Shown here piece after piece: positions 6,036 to 15,048 of a DNA stretch of 19,452 nucleotides (positions are counted from its first letter, which is position 1; every line of letters starts with the position of its first letter). The notes beneath the pieces were generated by a model, which worked only from the letters and a program-made list of their open reading frames with translations, was not told the origin of the DNA and searched no databases. The stretch spans positions 1,338 through 20,789 of the forward strand of contig JAJPYK010000148.1 in assembly GCA_021205005.1 (NCBI GenBank), in the 5' to 3' direction. The position numbers and the translations under genes were made by a program. The DNA is from Paraprevotella sp. Its GTDB lineage: Bacteria > Bacteroidota > Bacteroidia > Bacteroidales > Bacteroidaceae.

Positions 6036-8366
6036 TTACTCAAAAGCCTCGTCTATGCCGCTATAATCCTCCGCCGGAGCCTCCTCTGTCGGCTGACTGT
6101 TGTCCTGACAGGGATCGAATCCGTCGGGAATTTCAAACTTCTCATCGGGAGAATAGCCCGTTTTCTTGTCCTTAAACAATTTCTGGAAGAAATAGGCGCA
6201 GACGGGCAAAGCCGATGAGGCACCCTGGCCGTAAGTCATGCTGTTGAAGTGGATGTCGCGATCTTCTCCGCCCACCCAGCAACCGGCGGCCAACGAGGGA
6301 GTGAAGCAAACGAACCATCCGTCGGAATTGCGGTTTGTCGTTCCGGTCTTTCCTCCCATATCGGCTGTCACATGATAACGGAAGCTCATGCGACTGCCCG
6401 TTCCTCCATTCATGACGCCCTGCATCATGATGATCATTTTATATGCGCTTTCCTCGCTGATGACTTCCGACATCTGAGGCTGGAACTCTGCCACCACGTT
6501 GCCTTCGCTGTCCTCGATGCGCGAGACGAAAAGCGGAGCGGTGCGTATGCCCCGATTGGCGAAAGTGGTGTATGCGCTCACCATCTCAGACACGGAAATA
6601 TCGCACGGACCGAGACACAGCGACATGGAAGGATGGATGTCGCGGTTCAGCACGCCGAACTCGTGGATAAGACGGACCAGAGCCGACGGACTGAGACGGC
6701 TCATCAGATAAGCCGAAATCCAGTTGTTAGACTGCGCCAATCCCCATTTAAGCGTCACCATGTCTCCATAGCGAGCGCGGCTTCCGTTGCGCGGAGTCCA
6801 AAGCTTTCCGGCCACGATATAGGTCTGTTGCACATTGGGGGCGAGGTCACAGGGCGACATGCCGTTCTCCATCGCCAACGTATAGAGGAAAGGTTTGATG
6901 GTAGATCCCACCTGACGCCGTCCTACACCGGCCATGTCATATTGGAAATAACGGTAATCCGGACCGCCCACATAGGCTTTTACATAACCGGTATGCGTGT
7001 CCATACACATGAAACCGGCCCGGAGGAAACTCTTGTAATAACGGATGGAATCCATAGGCGTCATGACGGTATCCACATCGCCGTGATAGGAAAATACGGT
7101 CATCTCCTCCGGCGTATTGAACGCTTTCTCGATGTCGGCCTCGCTGGCTCCGCCTTTCTTCATCGTCAAATAGCGTTCGCTTTGCTCCATGGACTTCCTC
7201 ATGATCTGCTCTACTTCTTTGGCCGAAAGCTGGTTGGAGAAGGGTCTCGTTTTCTGGTTGCGCTTTTCCTTGTCGAAAATAGGTTGCAGGTAACCGGCCA
7301 CATGCTCCTCCACGGCCTCTTCGGCATACTGCTGCATGCGGGAGTCTATGGTCGTGTAGATTTTCAATCCGTCGGTATACAAATTATAAGGCGTACCGTC
7401 CTTCTTATGGTTCTTGTTGCACCATCCGTAAAGCGGATCGGTAGCCCATGCCAACGAATCCTCATAATAGTTCTGGGCTTGCCACGAAGCATAGTCTCCG
7501 CGTTCCGGTTTTTTGGCCATAAGCATCGTACGCAGACGCTCGCGCAGGTAAGTGGCGATCCCTTCTTTATGGTCCACCTGATGGAAATGCAATCCGATCG
7601 GCTCCATCTTATGCAGTTCGGCATCCGCCTTGCTCAGATAGCCGGCTTTCACCATTTGATCCAACACCACGTTGCGCCGTTCCCGACAACGGTCCGGCTT
7701 CCTTACGGGATTGAAATAAGAGGGATTCTTGCACATGCCGATCAGCATGGCGGCCTCGCTGACCGAAAGGTCCGAAGGCTCTTTGTTGAAATAAGTCTTG
7801 GATGCGGTTTTGATACCCACGGCATTGTGCAGGAAATCGAAATAATTGAGATACATCGTGATGATCTCCTCTTTGGTATAATATCGTTCCAGCTTCACGG
7901 CTATGACCCATTCTATCGGCTTCTGCAAAGCGCGTTCCATGGTGCTCTGCGCCACATCGCTGTAAAGCTGTTTGGCCAACTGCTGCGTAATCGTGCTCCC
8001 GCCGCCGGCATTGCTCTGTCCGAGCAGCCCCCGCTTGACCACGGCACGGGCCAAGGCACGGTAATCTATGCCGGAATGCTCGTAGAAACGTTCGTCTTCC
8101 GTAGCCACAAGAGCTTTGGTCAGCCACGGGGAAAGATCGTTGTAATCCACAAAAATGCGGTTGGCACGACTGTAATACCATGTTCCCACTAATTTTCCAT
8201 CGTCCGAAATAACCTGCGAAGCGTATTTGTTTACCGGGTTTTCCAATTGATATAAGTTCGGCATATATCCGATCCATCCATGCCAAATGGCGTAAAAAGC
8301 TAAGGAAACGGCAGTGATGCAAAGAAATAAGATCACCCATAAAGTGATTACAAACTTTTTCCTCAT
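6036..8366 (-). CDS. Class A penicillin-binding protein 1A (transglycosylase/transpeptidase)
   Basis: This bifunctional enzyme polymerises lipid II and cross-links peptidoglycan on the outer face of the inner membrane. Of 776 residues, 5-27 form a single N-terminal membrane anchor. The GT51 domain has the catalytic segment EDERFYEHSGIDYRA (Glu90 onward) and GGGSTITQQLAKQL (121-134). The transpeptidase domain has the active-site serine in STIK (Ser488, Lys491), the SNN motif (546-548) and KTGTTNR (673-679). The C-terminus is acidic and low in complexity (EEAPAEDYSG). Length and domain order match mrcA/ponA-type proteins of Bacteroidetes. The gene stands alone, divergent from pyrB, with its own -7 box and a strong hairpin after the stop. 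The start MRKKF gives a proper cytoplasmic head before the anchor. Confidence 0.96.
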   Translation of the reverse strand: MRKKFVITLWVILFLCITAVSLAFYAIWHGWIGYMPNLYQLENPVNKYASQVISDDGKLVGTWYYSRANRIFVDYNDLSPWLTKALVATEDERFYEHSGIDYRALARAVVKRGLLGQSNAGGGSTITQQLAKQLYSDVAQSTMERALQKPIEWVIAVKLERYYTKEEIITMYLNYFDFLHNAVGIKTASKTYFNKEPSDLSVSEAAMLIGMCKNPSYFNPVRKPDRCRERRNVVLDQMVKAGYLSKADAELHKMEPIGLHFHQVDHKEGIATYLRERLRTMLMAKKPERGDYASWQAQNYYEDSLAWATDPLYGWCNKNHKKDGTPYNLYTDGLKIYTTIDSRMQQYAEEAVEEHVAGYLQPIFDKEKRNQKTRPFSNQLSAKEVEQIMRKSMEQSERYLTMKKGGASEADIEKAFNTPEEMTVFSYHGDVDTVMTPMDSIRYYKSFLRAGFMCMDTHTGYVKAYVGGPDYRYFQYDMAGVGRRQVGSTIKPFLYTLAMENGMSPCDLAPNVQQTYIVAGKLWTPRNGSRARYGDMVTLKWGLAQSNNWISAYLMSRLSPSALVRLIHEFGVLNRDIHPSMSLCLGPCDISVSEMVSAYTTFANRGIRTAPLFVSRIEDSEGNVVAEFQPQMSEVISEESAYKMIIMMQGVMNGGTGSRMSFRYHVTADMGGKTGTTNRNSDGWFVCFTPSLAAGCWVGGEDRDIHFNSMTYGQGASSALPVCAYFFQKLFKDKKTGYSPDEKFEIPDGFDPCQDNSQPTEEAPAEDYSGIDEAFE

Positions 8367-8404
8367 AAACTATTCTCTTTCGTTCTTATCCAAGTCGTGG
8401 GGTA

Positions 8405-8412
8405 CAAAATTA
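8405..8412 (-). promoter_or_regulatory. Bacteroidetes -7 box before the PBP1A gene
   Basis: The minus strand reads TAATTTTG (TAnnTTTG), 38 bases upstream of the ATG at 8366. Confidence 0.55.
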
Positions 8413-8495
8413 CAAATAAACTTCATAATAACAGACTTAAATACGGAAAAGTTAGCGAAATGAGGCTTCCTCTCTTCCGTTCCGCTTTTTTTTAT

Positions 8496-8503
8496 TAACT
8501 TTG
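8496..8503 (+). promoter_or_regulatory. Bacteroidetes -7 box before the pyrB operon
   Basis: TAACTTTG lies 41 bases before the pyrB ATG, preceded by a T-rich tract. I see no leader peptide or attenuator hairpin in the short untranslated region, unlike the enterobacterial pyrBI operon. Confidence 0.6.
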
Positions 8504-8544
8504 ACAGCGGAAGACATTCTATATTTAGCAAAAAGACATCCGAA

Positions 8545-9492
8545 ATGGGAAACAGAAGTTTAGTGACTATTGCAGACCATTCCAAGGAGAAGATCATGTA
8601 TCTGCTCCGAATGGCCGGAGAGTTCGAAAAACATACCAACCGCAAGCTGTTGGACGGAAAGATTGTAGCAACCCTGTTCTTCGAGCCTTCCACACGCACG
8701 CGATTTAGTTTTGAAACGGCGGCCAACCGTTTGGGGGCGCGTGTCATCGGGTTCACCGACCCGAAGGTGACCAGTTCATCCAAAGGCGAAACGCTGAAAG
8801 ACACCATCATCATGGTAAGCAACTATGCCGACCTGATCGTCATGCGGCACTATCTTGAAGGGGCTGCACGTTATGCCTCCGAGGTTTCGCCCGTACCTAT
8901 CATCAACGCGGGCGACGGGGCCAACCAGCATCCTTCGCAAACCATGCTGGACCTCTATTCCATTTATAAAACGCAGGGGACGCTTGACAACCTGCAAATC
9001 TATCTGGTGGGCGACTTGAAATACGGACGTACCGTGCATTCGCTGCTCACGGCCATGCGTCACTTCAATTCCACATTCCATTTCATCGCTCCTAAAGAAT
9101 TGAGAATGCCGGACGTGTACAAACAGTATTGCGACCTTCACCATATTAAATATGTAGAGCATACCGACTTCACAGCCGAAACCATTGCCGAAGCGGACAT
9201 TCTTTATATGACGCGCGTGCAAAAGGAACGTTTCACCGACCTGATGGAATACGAACGGGTGAAAGACCTCTACCTGCTCAAACTTCCTATGCTGAAATAT
9301 GCCAAGGACAACATGCGCATTCTGCATCCGCTCCCCCGCGTGAACGAAATCGAATATGCCATCGACGATGATCCGCACGCCTATTACTTCAAACAGGCGC
9401 ACAACGGACTTTTCGCCCGTCAGGCATTGATATGCGACGCGTTGGAAATTACCTTGGACGACGTGATAAACGATCAGACGATTATAGATTAA
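8545..9492 (+). CDS. pyrB: Aspartate carbamoyltransferase catalytic subunit
   Basis: PyrB joins carbamoyl phosphate and aspartate to carbamoyl aspartate, the committed step of pyrimidine synthesis, in the cytoplasm. The 315-residue protein has the carbamoyl-phosphate loop [13 protein letters not shown] (45-57), [10 protein letters not shown] (78-87) as the 80s loop, the [10 protein letters not shown] segment (127-136), and HPLPRVNEI (261-269) of the aspartate domain. All key family motifs are present and the length is normal. It is followed after 18 bases by the regulatory subunit, so the enzyme is the allosteric class B type made of catalytic trimers and regulatory dimers. The start at 8545 ([13 protein letters not shown]) fits the usual family start. 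Confidence 0.98.
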   Translation: MGNRSLVTIADHSKEKIMYLLRMAGEFEKHTNRKLLDGKIVATLFFEPSTRTRFSFETAANRLGARVIGFTDPKVTSSSKGETLKDTIIMVSNYADLIVMRHYLEGAARYASEVSPVPIINAGDGANQHPSQTMLDLYSIYKTQGTLDNLQIYLVGDLKYGRTVHSLLTAMRHFNSTFHFIAPKELRMPDVYKQYCDLHHIKYVEHTDFTAETIAEADILYMTRVQKERFTDLMEYERVKDLYLLKLPMLKYAKDNMRILHPLPRVNEIEYAIDDDPHAYYFKQAHNGLFARQALICDALEITLDDVINDQTIID

Positions 9493-9510
9493 GTATAAGG
9501 CCATACGACA

Positions 9511-9966
9511 ATGAAAAGACAAGAATTACTGGTAGCCGCACTCGAAAACGGAACGGTGATCGACCATATTCCCTCCAACAAACTCTTTGAAGTGGTCAAC
9601 TTGCTCCATCTGGAACAGATGAAAACATCCATCACGGTGGGCTATAACTTGAAGAGCAAGAAGATGGGATATAAAAGCATCATTAAAATTGCAGACAAAT
9701 TCTTTTCGGACGAGGAGTTGAACCAGTTGGCCGTAATCAGTCCGAACGTTACCCTATGTCTCATACGGGACTATGAAGTGGTGGAGAAAAGAGAGGTGGC
9801 CCTGCCCCACGAACTGAAAGGCATCGTGAAATGCGCTAATCCTAAGTGCATCACCAACAATGAGCCGATGAAGACGCTTTTCCACGTGGTGGACGGGAAA
9901 CCTGCCACGTTACGCTGTCATTATTGTAACATGGAAGTGGAATTGGACCATGTGAAATTAGTTTAA
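9511..9966 (+). CDS. pyrI: Aspartate carbamoyltransferase regulatory subunit
   Basis: PyrI binds CTP and ATP and transmits feedback control to the PyrB trimers. The 151-residue protein has the allosteric N-terminal domain ([20 protein letters not shown], residues 2-21, with the nucleotide-site region IDHIP and [13 protein letters not shown]) and the C-terminal zinc domain with four cysteines at 108, 113, 136 and 139 (CANPKC, CHYC), which hold the zinc that docks onto PyrB. Length and motifs match E. coli PyrI. It sits 18 bases after pyrB and 12 bases before the flavin reductase gene, so it is translated from the same operon mRNA. Confidence 0.98.
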   Translation: MKRQELLVAALENGTVIDHIPSNKLFEVVNLLHLEQMKTSITVGYNLKSKKMGYKSIIKIADKFFSDEELNQLAVISPNVTLCLIRDYEVVEKREVALPHELKGIVKCANPKCITNNEPMKTLFHVVDGKPATLRCHYCNMEVELDHVKLV

Positions 9967-9978
9967 TCCCGCATATTT

Positions 9979-10548
9979 ATGAAACAAGACTGGAAACCCG
10001 GAACGATGATCTATCCTCTGCCGGCCTTGCTGGTCAGCTGTGGCAGCACGCCTGAGGAATATAATCTGTTTACCGTGGCATGGGCCGGCACGATATGTAC
10101 AAATCCGGCCATGTGTTATATTTCCGTACGTCCGGAGCGTTATTCCTACGGATTGATCAAAAAGAATATGGAATTCGTACTCAACCTGACCACAGAAGAA
10201 CTGGCTTATGCCACCGACTGGTGCGGTGTGCGGTCGGGACGCGACTACCATAAGTTTGAAGAAAGGAAGCTCACTCCGGGAAAGGCGCGCATGGTGGCAG
10301 CCCCCATCGTAGAGGAATCGCCGCTGAGTATTGAATGTCGCGTGAAAGAAATCGTTTCATTAGGGTCTCACGACATGTTCATCGCCGAAGTGCTGAATGT
10401 GAAAGCCGACGACCGCTATTTGGACGAACAAAGTGGGAAATGGCAATTGGATGCCAGTCATCCCTTAGTGTATCTCCACGGAGCCTACTACGGATTGGGT
10501 CGGAAAATAGGCAAATTCGGATGGAGCGTGGAAAAGAAAAAAGAATAA
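9979..10548 (+). CDS. Flavin reductase-like (FMN-binding split barrel) protein
   Basis: The 189-residue protein resembles the flavin reductase/flavoredoxin family, which binds FMN in a split beta-barrel. The start [18 protein letters not shown], the segment [21 protein letters not shown] (about 29-49) and [13 protein letters not shown] (51-63) form the typical flavin-binding half, and [18 protein letters not shown] follows. The C-terminal half carries [20 protein letters not shown], again a family signature. The substrate is unknown: members reduce free flavins or act as electron carriers. It lies 12 bases after pyrI and 26 bases before glyA in one operon, but its link to pyrimidine or one-carbon metabolism is not shown by the sequence. 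Confidence 0.88.
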   Translation: MKQDWKPGTMIYPLPALLVSCGSTPEEYNLFTVAWAGTICTNPAMCYISVRPERYSYGLIKKNMEFVLNLTTEELAYATDWCGVRSGRDYHKFEERKLTPGKARMVAAPIVEESPLSIECRVKEIVSLGSHDMFIAEVLNVKADDRYLDEQSGKWQLDASHPLVYLHGAYYGLGRKIGKFGWSVEKKKE

Positions 10549-10574
10549 ATACAGTAACTAAAAAATTAAAAAGG

Positions 10575-11855
10575 ATGGAAACGGACAGCATCGTATTTGG
10601 CTTGATCGAGAAAGAGCACCAACGCCAGCTCAAGGGTATCGAACTGATAGCCTCGGAAAACTTTGTGAGTGACGAAGTGATGAAAGCCATGGGTTCATGG
10701 TTGACGAACAAATATGCAGAGGGTTATCCCGGCAAAAGGTATTATGGAGGTTGCCAAGTGGTGGACGAAATAGAGAGCCTGGCCATCGAACGGGTATGCA
10801 AACTCTTCGGGGCCGAATACGCCAACGTACAGCCTCACTCGGGTGCTCAAGCCAATGCTGCGGTATTTTTGGCTTGCTTGAAGCCGGGCGATACGTTCAT
10901 GGGATTGAATCTGGATCATGGAGGCCACTTGTCGCACGGATCTGCGGTAAACACCTCGGGAATTCTATTCCATGCCATCGGTTATAATCTCGACAAAGCC
11001 ACCGGTCGTGTGGATTACGACGAGATGGAAAAACTGGCACTCGAACACCATCCGAAAATGATCATCGGCGGAGGATCTGCTTACAGCCGTGAATGGAACT
11101 ATGCCCGTATGCGCGAGATTGCCGACAAGGTAGGTGCCATTTTTATGGTAGATATGGCGCATCCGGCCGGTCTGATTGCTGCCGGTTTGCTGGAAAACCC
11201 CGTAAAATATGCGCACATCGTTACTTCAACTACGCACAAGACTTTGAGAGGTCCTCGCGGCGGCATCATCTTGTTGGGTAAGGATTTCGATAATCCGTGG
11301 GGGCTGAAAACCCCGAAAGGCGAAATCAAGAAAATGAGTCAACTGCTCAACAGTTCCGTATTCCCCGGCATACAGGGCGGTCCGTTGGAACACGTGATTG
11401 CCGCCAAAGCCGTAGCCTTCAACGAAGCGTTGCAACCTGAATTCAAAGAATGGGCCAAACAGGTTCAGAAAAACGCCAAAGTCTTGGCCGATGAACTGAT
11501 AAAACGGGGATTCGATATTGTAAGCGGCGGGACAGATAACCATTCCATGCTGGTAGACTTACGCAGCAAATATCCTGAGCTGACGGGAAAAGTTGCCGAA
11601 AAAGCTTTAGTGGCAGCCGATATTACCGTCAATAAGAATATGGTACCGTTCGATACGCGGAGCGCATTCCAGACCTCCGGTATCCGTTTGGGCACACCGG
11701 CCATCACGACCCGCGGAGCTAAGGAAGATTTGATGGTATTGATTGCCGAACTTATAGAGAAGGTATTGAACGCACCGGAAGACGAAAATGCCATTGCCGC
11801 TGTCCGTCGACAGGTGAACGACATCATGGCAGACTATCCGTTGTTTGCTTATTAA
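10575..11855 (+). CDS. glyA: Serine hydroxymethyltransferase
   Basis: GlyA is a PLP enzyme that converts serine and tetrahydrofolate to glycine and 5,10-methylene-tetrahydrofolate, the main source of one-carbon units for thymidylate and purines. The 426-residue protein has [10 protein letters not shown] (23-32), [14 protein letters not shown] (47-60), [12 protein letters not shown] (87-98), [13 protein letters not shown] (192-204) and the PLP-lysine segment [12 protein letters not shown] with Lys222. I chose the ATG at 10575 because similarity begins there. The frame is open back to 10335, but that part overlaps the flavin reductase gene and has no family similarity. It is the last gene of the pyrB operon and is followed by a hairpin. 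Confidence 0.98.
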   Translation: METDSIVFGLIEKEHQRQLKGIELIASENFVSDEVMKAMGSWLTNKYAEGYPGKRYYGGCQVVDEIESLAIERVCKLFGAEYANVQPHSGAQANAAVFLACLKPGDTFMGLNLDHGGHLSHGSAVNTSGILFHAIGYNLDKATGRVDYDEMEKLALEHHPKMIIGGGSAYSREWNYARMREIADKVGAIFMVDMAHPAGLIAAGLLENPVKYAHIVTSTTHKTLRGPRGGIILLGKDFDNPWGLKTPKGEIKKMSQLLNSSVFPGIQGGPLEHVIAAKAVAFNEALQPEFKEWAKQVQKNAKVLADELIKRGFDIVSGGTDNHSMLVDLRSKYPELTGKVAEKALVAADITVNKNMVPFDTRSAFQTSGIRLGTPAITTRGAKEDLMVLIAELIEKVLNAPEDENAIAAVRRQVNDIMADYPLFAY

Positions 11856-11865
11856 TAAAATTTAT

Positions 11866-11918
11866 GCCGAACTGCAACACTTTCCATCCCAAGACCAGGG
11901 TTCAGTTCGGCTTTATAT
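11866..11918 (+). terminator. Hairpin between convergent glyA and glycosyltransferase genes
   Basis: GCCGAACTG at 11866-11874 pairs perfectly with CAGTTCGGC at 11903-11911. The 28-base interior can form a small CCC/GGG stem. The plus strand continues TTTATATT, and the minus strand continues ATAAATTTTATTAAT, so it can serve both the pyrB operon and the opposing glycosyltransferase gene as a bidirectional terminator. Confidence 0.7.
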
Positions 11919-11964
11919 TCCCCTTTGAACGGCTCAATTCAAGGCACCCCACTCCGTTGCAATC

Positions 11965-12846
11965 TCATTGTTTGAAAAGCGTACTATAATATCCCGCCTT
12001 GTAAAAAGCAAACAGATAGAGGTTCGGATGTGGACTCAACAGATGACGACGGATCTGGGAACGAGTCAAACCGAAGAGATAACGCACAATACCCACGAGT
12101 TTCAAACGCTGTAACAGCGCAAACAAACTCAACAGGCCTGAACTGCCCTCTAACTTTTTTCGATGAAGGTATAAAGTCTGCAAAGATTCTTCCGTTTTGC
12201 GCAACATTTCGCAATTGGTATCCAAACCGCAATTCATCAATGGATTGTCGATATGAAGAATCTTGATACCGGCATCTTTCAAGGCCTTGCCAAACAAGGT
12301 ATCTTCATGCCCGTAACGTGTAATGGTCTCATCAAAAGGATATTGAAGAAAGACTTCCCTGCGGATCATGAAATTGAACGTACGGAAGACTTTATAGGGA
12401 TGGCGGTTGCGTTTCTCCATTGTAAAACGCGGTTCGGCATGTTTCTCATAGCGATACGCCAGCGAAACCTCCGGCGACGGCAGTCGATCCGGATGTACCA
12501 ATCCGCCATAAACGACTGGAGCCATCCGCCTCACTTCCATATAATGCAACAAATAATGCCCGTTCACAACGGCTGCATCGCTATCCATAAACAACAAATA
12601 CTCATATTGCGCCTGCCGACCTAAAAAATTACGGATGCGAGCCCGGCCCAAATTCTGCTTTAACTCAATGTATTTACAGTGAGGTATCTGATTGATCTTA
12701 CGGTTCTCCCGTTTGCAGACCTCATCGGAAGCATCGTCTGCCACCCATATTTCATACGGGCATTCCAACCTTTCCGCCTGCCGTTGCAAGTCTGTCACCA
12801 ATCGGACACAAACCTGATTATAAGTCGGAATCAAAATGGAAAGCAT
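11965..12846 (-). CDS. Family 2 glycosyltransferase
   Basis: This 293-residue protein has the GT-A fold of family GT2: LSILIPTYNQ at the N-terminus, VADDASDEV (35-43) as the nucleotide-binding acidic segment, NLGRARIRNF, the DXD-type metal motif LFMDSDAAV near residue 90, and the GHEDTLFG motif near 184, which usually provides the catalytic base. No membrane-spanning segment stands out, although the basic, hydrophobic C-terminus (LYLFAFYKAGYYSTLF) could sit at the membrane. The donor sugar and acceptor cannot be read from the sequence; surface polysaccharide or glycoprotein work is likely in this phylum (inference). It follows tilS on the same strand with a 49-base gap and no obvious -7 box, so it is probably cotranscribed. 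It is convergent with glyA. Confidence 0.9.
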   Translation of the reverse strand: MLSILIPTYNQVCVRLVTDLQRQAERLECPYEIWVADDASDEVCKRENRKINQIPHCKYIELKQNLGRARIRNFLGRQAQYEYLLFMDSDAAVVNGHYLLHYMEVRRMAPVVYGGLVHPDRLPSPEVSLAYRYEKHAEPRFTMEKRNRHPYKVFRTFNFMIRREVFLQYPFDETITRYGHEDTLFGKALKDAGIKILHIDNPLMNCGLDTNCEMLRKTEESLQTLYLHRKKLEGSSGLLSLFALLQRLKLVGIVRYLFGLTRSQIRRHLLSPHPNLYLFAFYKAGYYSTLFKQ

Positions 12847-12895
12847 ATTCTGTCTTTTGTCATATTCTCCGGATTATATCCACGTTCACCGTGAC

Positions 12896-14239
12896 TTATT
12901 TCTCTTTTAAACACTGTATCATGAGTACATGCGTGGTATGTTCGTCTATACGAAAACGATTGTCGGCACGCTCACCCACAATCCAGGCCACCCGATCTCC
13001 GCTGCACACGACCAACTGCCGTTCCTTCTCGAATAAACTCTTTTTGACGTCCGTCAGGTAATCGCTCACTAACTTCTCTCCCGTCATCCCAAACGGTACA
13101 AAACGGTCTCCCTCTCCCGTAAACCGTACCGTAATGGGAAACTCCAGTTTCTCCAAATCCAGACACACGGTATCCTTACGGCGCGGAATGACAAAACTCT
13201 TGCCGTTGTGACTCCGGTGGATAGAGAAAGTTACATCCGGCGTCACCCGAACAAAACCGTCCAAAGGAAGCACATGACACAGGCATTCATAACGGTCGGA
13301 CTTACGATCGAGCACCAGAACTTTCCGATCTCTCAGCAAACGCCATTCGGCACTCTCATACACCTTTCCGGACTCTCCTTCCAATCGGTCGTGAATCTCT
13401 TTTACTTGCGCGCTGTTAAATCCGTAGGCGGACAATAGCTCATACAGAACCGTACAGGAAGCAGGCAAAGATTTCAGGGCCGTAATGTCGATACGAGGGT
13501 CATGCAAGACACGTTCCTTTATCTCTCCTATCGCCATATTATATAAGGTGTAAGCGTCGTCCATCCGATGAATGGTGCTTTGCAACGTCTCCACAATGCC
13601 GGGATTAATCTCTTTCAGCAAAGGCAAAACTTCAAAACGGAGTTTATTGCGAACCGCATCCGTCTCCAGATTCGTGCTGTCTGTCACAAACCCCAGCCCC
13701 TCTTCTGCCACAAAGGCCTCGATGTCCTCGCGCCCTACATCCAACAAGGGGCGTATCACATGTCCATGAAGATAACGCATCCCGGTCAGACCTTTCAGTC
13801 CCGTCCCACGCACGAGGTTCAGCAAAAGCGTCTCCACATTATCGTTCCGATGATGAGCCACGGCCACTTTGGCTAATCTGCCGTCGGCAAGCAACTCCTC
13901 AAAATAGGCGTAGCGCAAGTCACGGGCCGCCATTTCTAAGCTGACACCTTTCTCACGTGCATAGCCTTTCGTATCGAAATCCTTCACATACAAATGCACG
14001 GAAAGCGTGCGGCAGAGGTCACGCACAAACGTTTCGTCGCGATCAGACTCCTCTCCGCGCAAATGAAAATTGCAATGCACCGCTTCGCAAGACACTCCCG
14101 CCCGAAGCAATACCGCCAACAACGCCACCGAATCCGCTCCCCCGCTCAGGGCCACCAACACCTTTTCCTCCGGCAGGATGAGGCGATGCTCCTCGATCGT
14201 CTGCCTTACTCTATCATAAAACCGGTTGTTCTCTTCCAT
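12896..14239 (-). CDS. tilS: tRNA(Ile)-lysidine synthase
   Basis: TilS uses ATP to attach lysine to C34 of the tRNA-Ile with anticodon CAU, changing it to read AUA. The 447-residue protein has the PP-loop ATPase motif VALSGGADSVALLAVL (28-43) and the AVHCNFHLRGEESDRDE segment (53-69), AHHRNDNVETLLLNLVRGTG around 129-148, and DSTNLETDAVRNKLRFEVLP, which includes the family's RNxxR motif. The C-terminal third corresponds to the TilS C-terminal tRNA-binding domains. Length is normal for this phylum. It begins 14 bases after the macro-domain gene stops and is followed by the glycosyltransferase gene, so the three probably share one transcript. Confidence 0.96.
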   Translation of the reverse strand: MEENNRFYDRVRQTIEEHRLILPEEKVLVALSGGADSVALLAVLLRAGVSCEAVHCNFHLRGEESDRDETFVRDLCRTLSVHLYVKDFDTKGYAREKGVSLEMAARDLRYAYFEELLADGRLAKVAVAHHRNDNVETLLLNLVRGTGLKGLTGMRYLHGHVIRPLLDVGREDIEAFVAEEGLGFVTDSTNLETDAVRNKLRFEVLPLLKEINPGIVETLQSTIHRMDDAYTLYNMAIGEIKERVLHDPRIDITALKSLPASCTVLYELLSAYGFNSAQVKEIHDRLEGESGKVYESAEWRLLRDRKVLVLDRKSDRYECLCHVLPLDGFVRVTPDVTFSIHRSHNGKSFVIPRRKDTVCLDLEKLEFPITVRFTGEGDRFVPFGMTGEKLVSDYLTDVKKSLFEKERQLVVCSGDRVAWIVGERADNRFRIDEHTTHVLMIQCLKEK

Positions 14240-14253
14240 GTCTTTTCTTTTTC

Positions 14254-14739
14254 TTATTTCTCCTCCTTTTCCGCGGCTGCGCCTCGTCCGCGGCCATATT
14301 TCTCTACCACGAACAGATCCACCGACGGATATTTCGACGCCACCTCTTCCATGACGGCTTTTACGTCATTCCAGTCCAAACCGCCTAATCCGGCCCCGAT
14401 AGCCGGAAGGGCAATCGCAGAAACTCCCTCGCGAGCGGCCTTTTTCATCATGGTCTGCATGGCCCGACGGATATAAGGCAACTTCGCCTCAGGTGCCCAG
14501 GTCTGCTGAGTAGCCAAATTGTACACATGCCCCTTTTCGGAGACGTAGTCGAATACATATCCGGGACGAAACAGCCCTTTCCGACACAGTTCCACATACT
14601 GCCGGCACATGTCCGGATAACGTTCCAGGAACTGCAAGGCGATGCCCGCTCCCATGGCTCCCAAACAATTGCAACCTTGTGCATAGTTGTCTACGCCTTC
14701 TATGGCAAAAATATCTCCCTCAGCTATATATTTGATCAG
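14254..14739 (-). CDS. Macro-domain protein (ADP-ribose binding), apparent CTG start
   Basis: The frame encodes a single macro domain. Domain sequence begins at IKYIAEGDIFAIEG, continues through QGCNCLGAMGAGIALQF (21-37), the ADP-ribose-binding Gly-rich stretch, then YNLATQQTWAP and ALPAIGAGLGGLDWNDV, the second binding loop. The pattern is closest to the TARG1/DarG-like branch, which binds or hydrolyses ADP-ribose attached to proteins or DNA, but the TARG1 catalytic Lys and Asp positions read Gln and Gly here, so activity is uncertain. The first ATG/GTG/TTG in frame is the TTG at 14664, which would remove the first 25 residues including strand one. The CTG at 14739-14737 gives a complete 161-residue domain, so I use it; ATT at about 14757 is an alternative. 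A stop lies just upstream. Its gene is the first of the unit with tilS. No DarT toxin gene is adjacent. Confidence 0.8.
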   Translation of the reverse strand: MIKYIAEGDIFAIEGVDNYAQGCNCLGAMGAGIALQFLERYPDMCRQYVELCRKGLFRPGYVFDYVSEKGHVYNLATQQTWAPEAKLPYIRRAMQTMMKKAAREGVSAIALPAIGAGLGGLDWNDVKAVMEEVASKYPSVDLFVVEKYGRGRGAAAEKEEK

Positions 14740-14798
14740 GTATCGAATGAAAAAAATTCCGTGCAGACCGTCGTGCGGACCTCCTTTTTATAACTTTA

Positions 14799-14806
14799 CA
14801 AAGATA
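14799..14806 (-). promoter_or_regulatory. Bacteroidetes -7 box before the macro-domain gene
   Basis: The minus strand reads TATCTTTG, followed about 12 bases later by AAAAAGGAGGT, a Shine-Dalgarno-like stretch that is unusual for this phylum. The distance from the box to the CTG start is about 60 bases. No ATG, GTG or TTG follows the AGGAGG in frame at normal spacing. Confidence 0.6.
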
Positions 14807-15013
14807 CGGAAACTCACGTAAATACGGATAAAAACAAAAAGAATTATGTGCCCCCGTCATACCTTATCCGACATAAAGGCAAAAAAATGCTGACTGCGAT
14901 ACGCTGTCGATACACCCCCATATCAATCCCCGTAATAACAAGAAAAAAACACAATAAACCTAAAAAGATAAAAAAGCATAAGGCACAGGGCATGGAACAT
15001 CCGCTTTTTATGT
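14807..15013. other. Intergenic region between divergent macro-domain and Cys-rich peptide genes
   Basis: The full gap between the two coding starts is about 309 bases (14740-15048). Apart from the two -7 boxes it is AT-rich with A-runs near 14881-14887 and 14941-14948. A plus-strand frame is open from 14848 into the Cys-rich peptide, but its extra N-terminus is Lys-rich, lies upstream of the promoter box and has no family resemblance. I see no RNA gene or strong hairpin. Confidence 0.45.
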
Positions 15014-15021
15014 TATTTTTG
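15014..15021 (+). promoter_or_regulatory. Bacteroidetes -7 box before the Cys-rich peptide gene
   Basis: TATTTTTG lies 27 bases before the ATG at 15049. This placement also rules out the longer start at 14848. Confidence 0.55.
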
Positions 15022-15048
15022 CGCGAGACATTCAAAAGAATTTTATCT

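Noticed and set aside
6249..8192. A 647-codon open frame on the plus strand opposite the PBP1A gene
   Set aside because: It lies entirely within a well-conserved penicillin-binding protein gene, has no recognisable domain, is rich in His and Arg as expected for antisense codons, and lacks a promoter box. It is a codon-bias shadow.
7609..8340. A second minus-strand frame of 243 codons overlapping the PBP1A gene
   Set aside because: It is out of frame with the GT51 domain encoded there and has no family resemblance.
10335..10574. N-terminal extension of glyA
   Set aside because: The extension overlaps the flavin reductase gene and has no SHMT similarity; the family start is at 10575.
14254..14739. 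DarTG toxin-antitoxin system based on the macro domain
   Set aside because: No DarT-like ADP-ribosyltransferase gene is adjacent; the neighbours are tilS and a divergent Cys-rich peptide gene.
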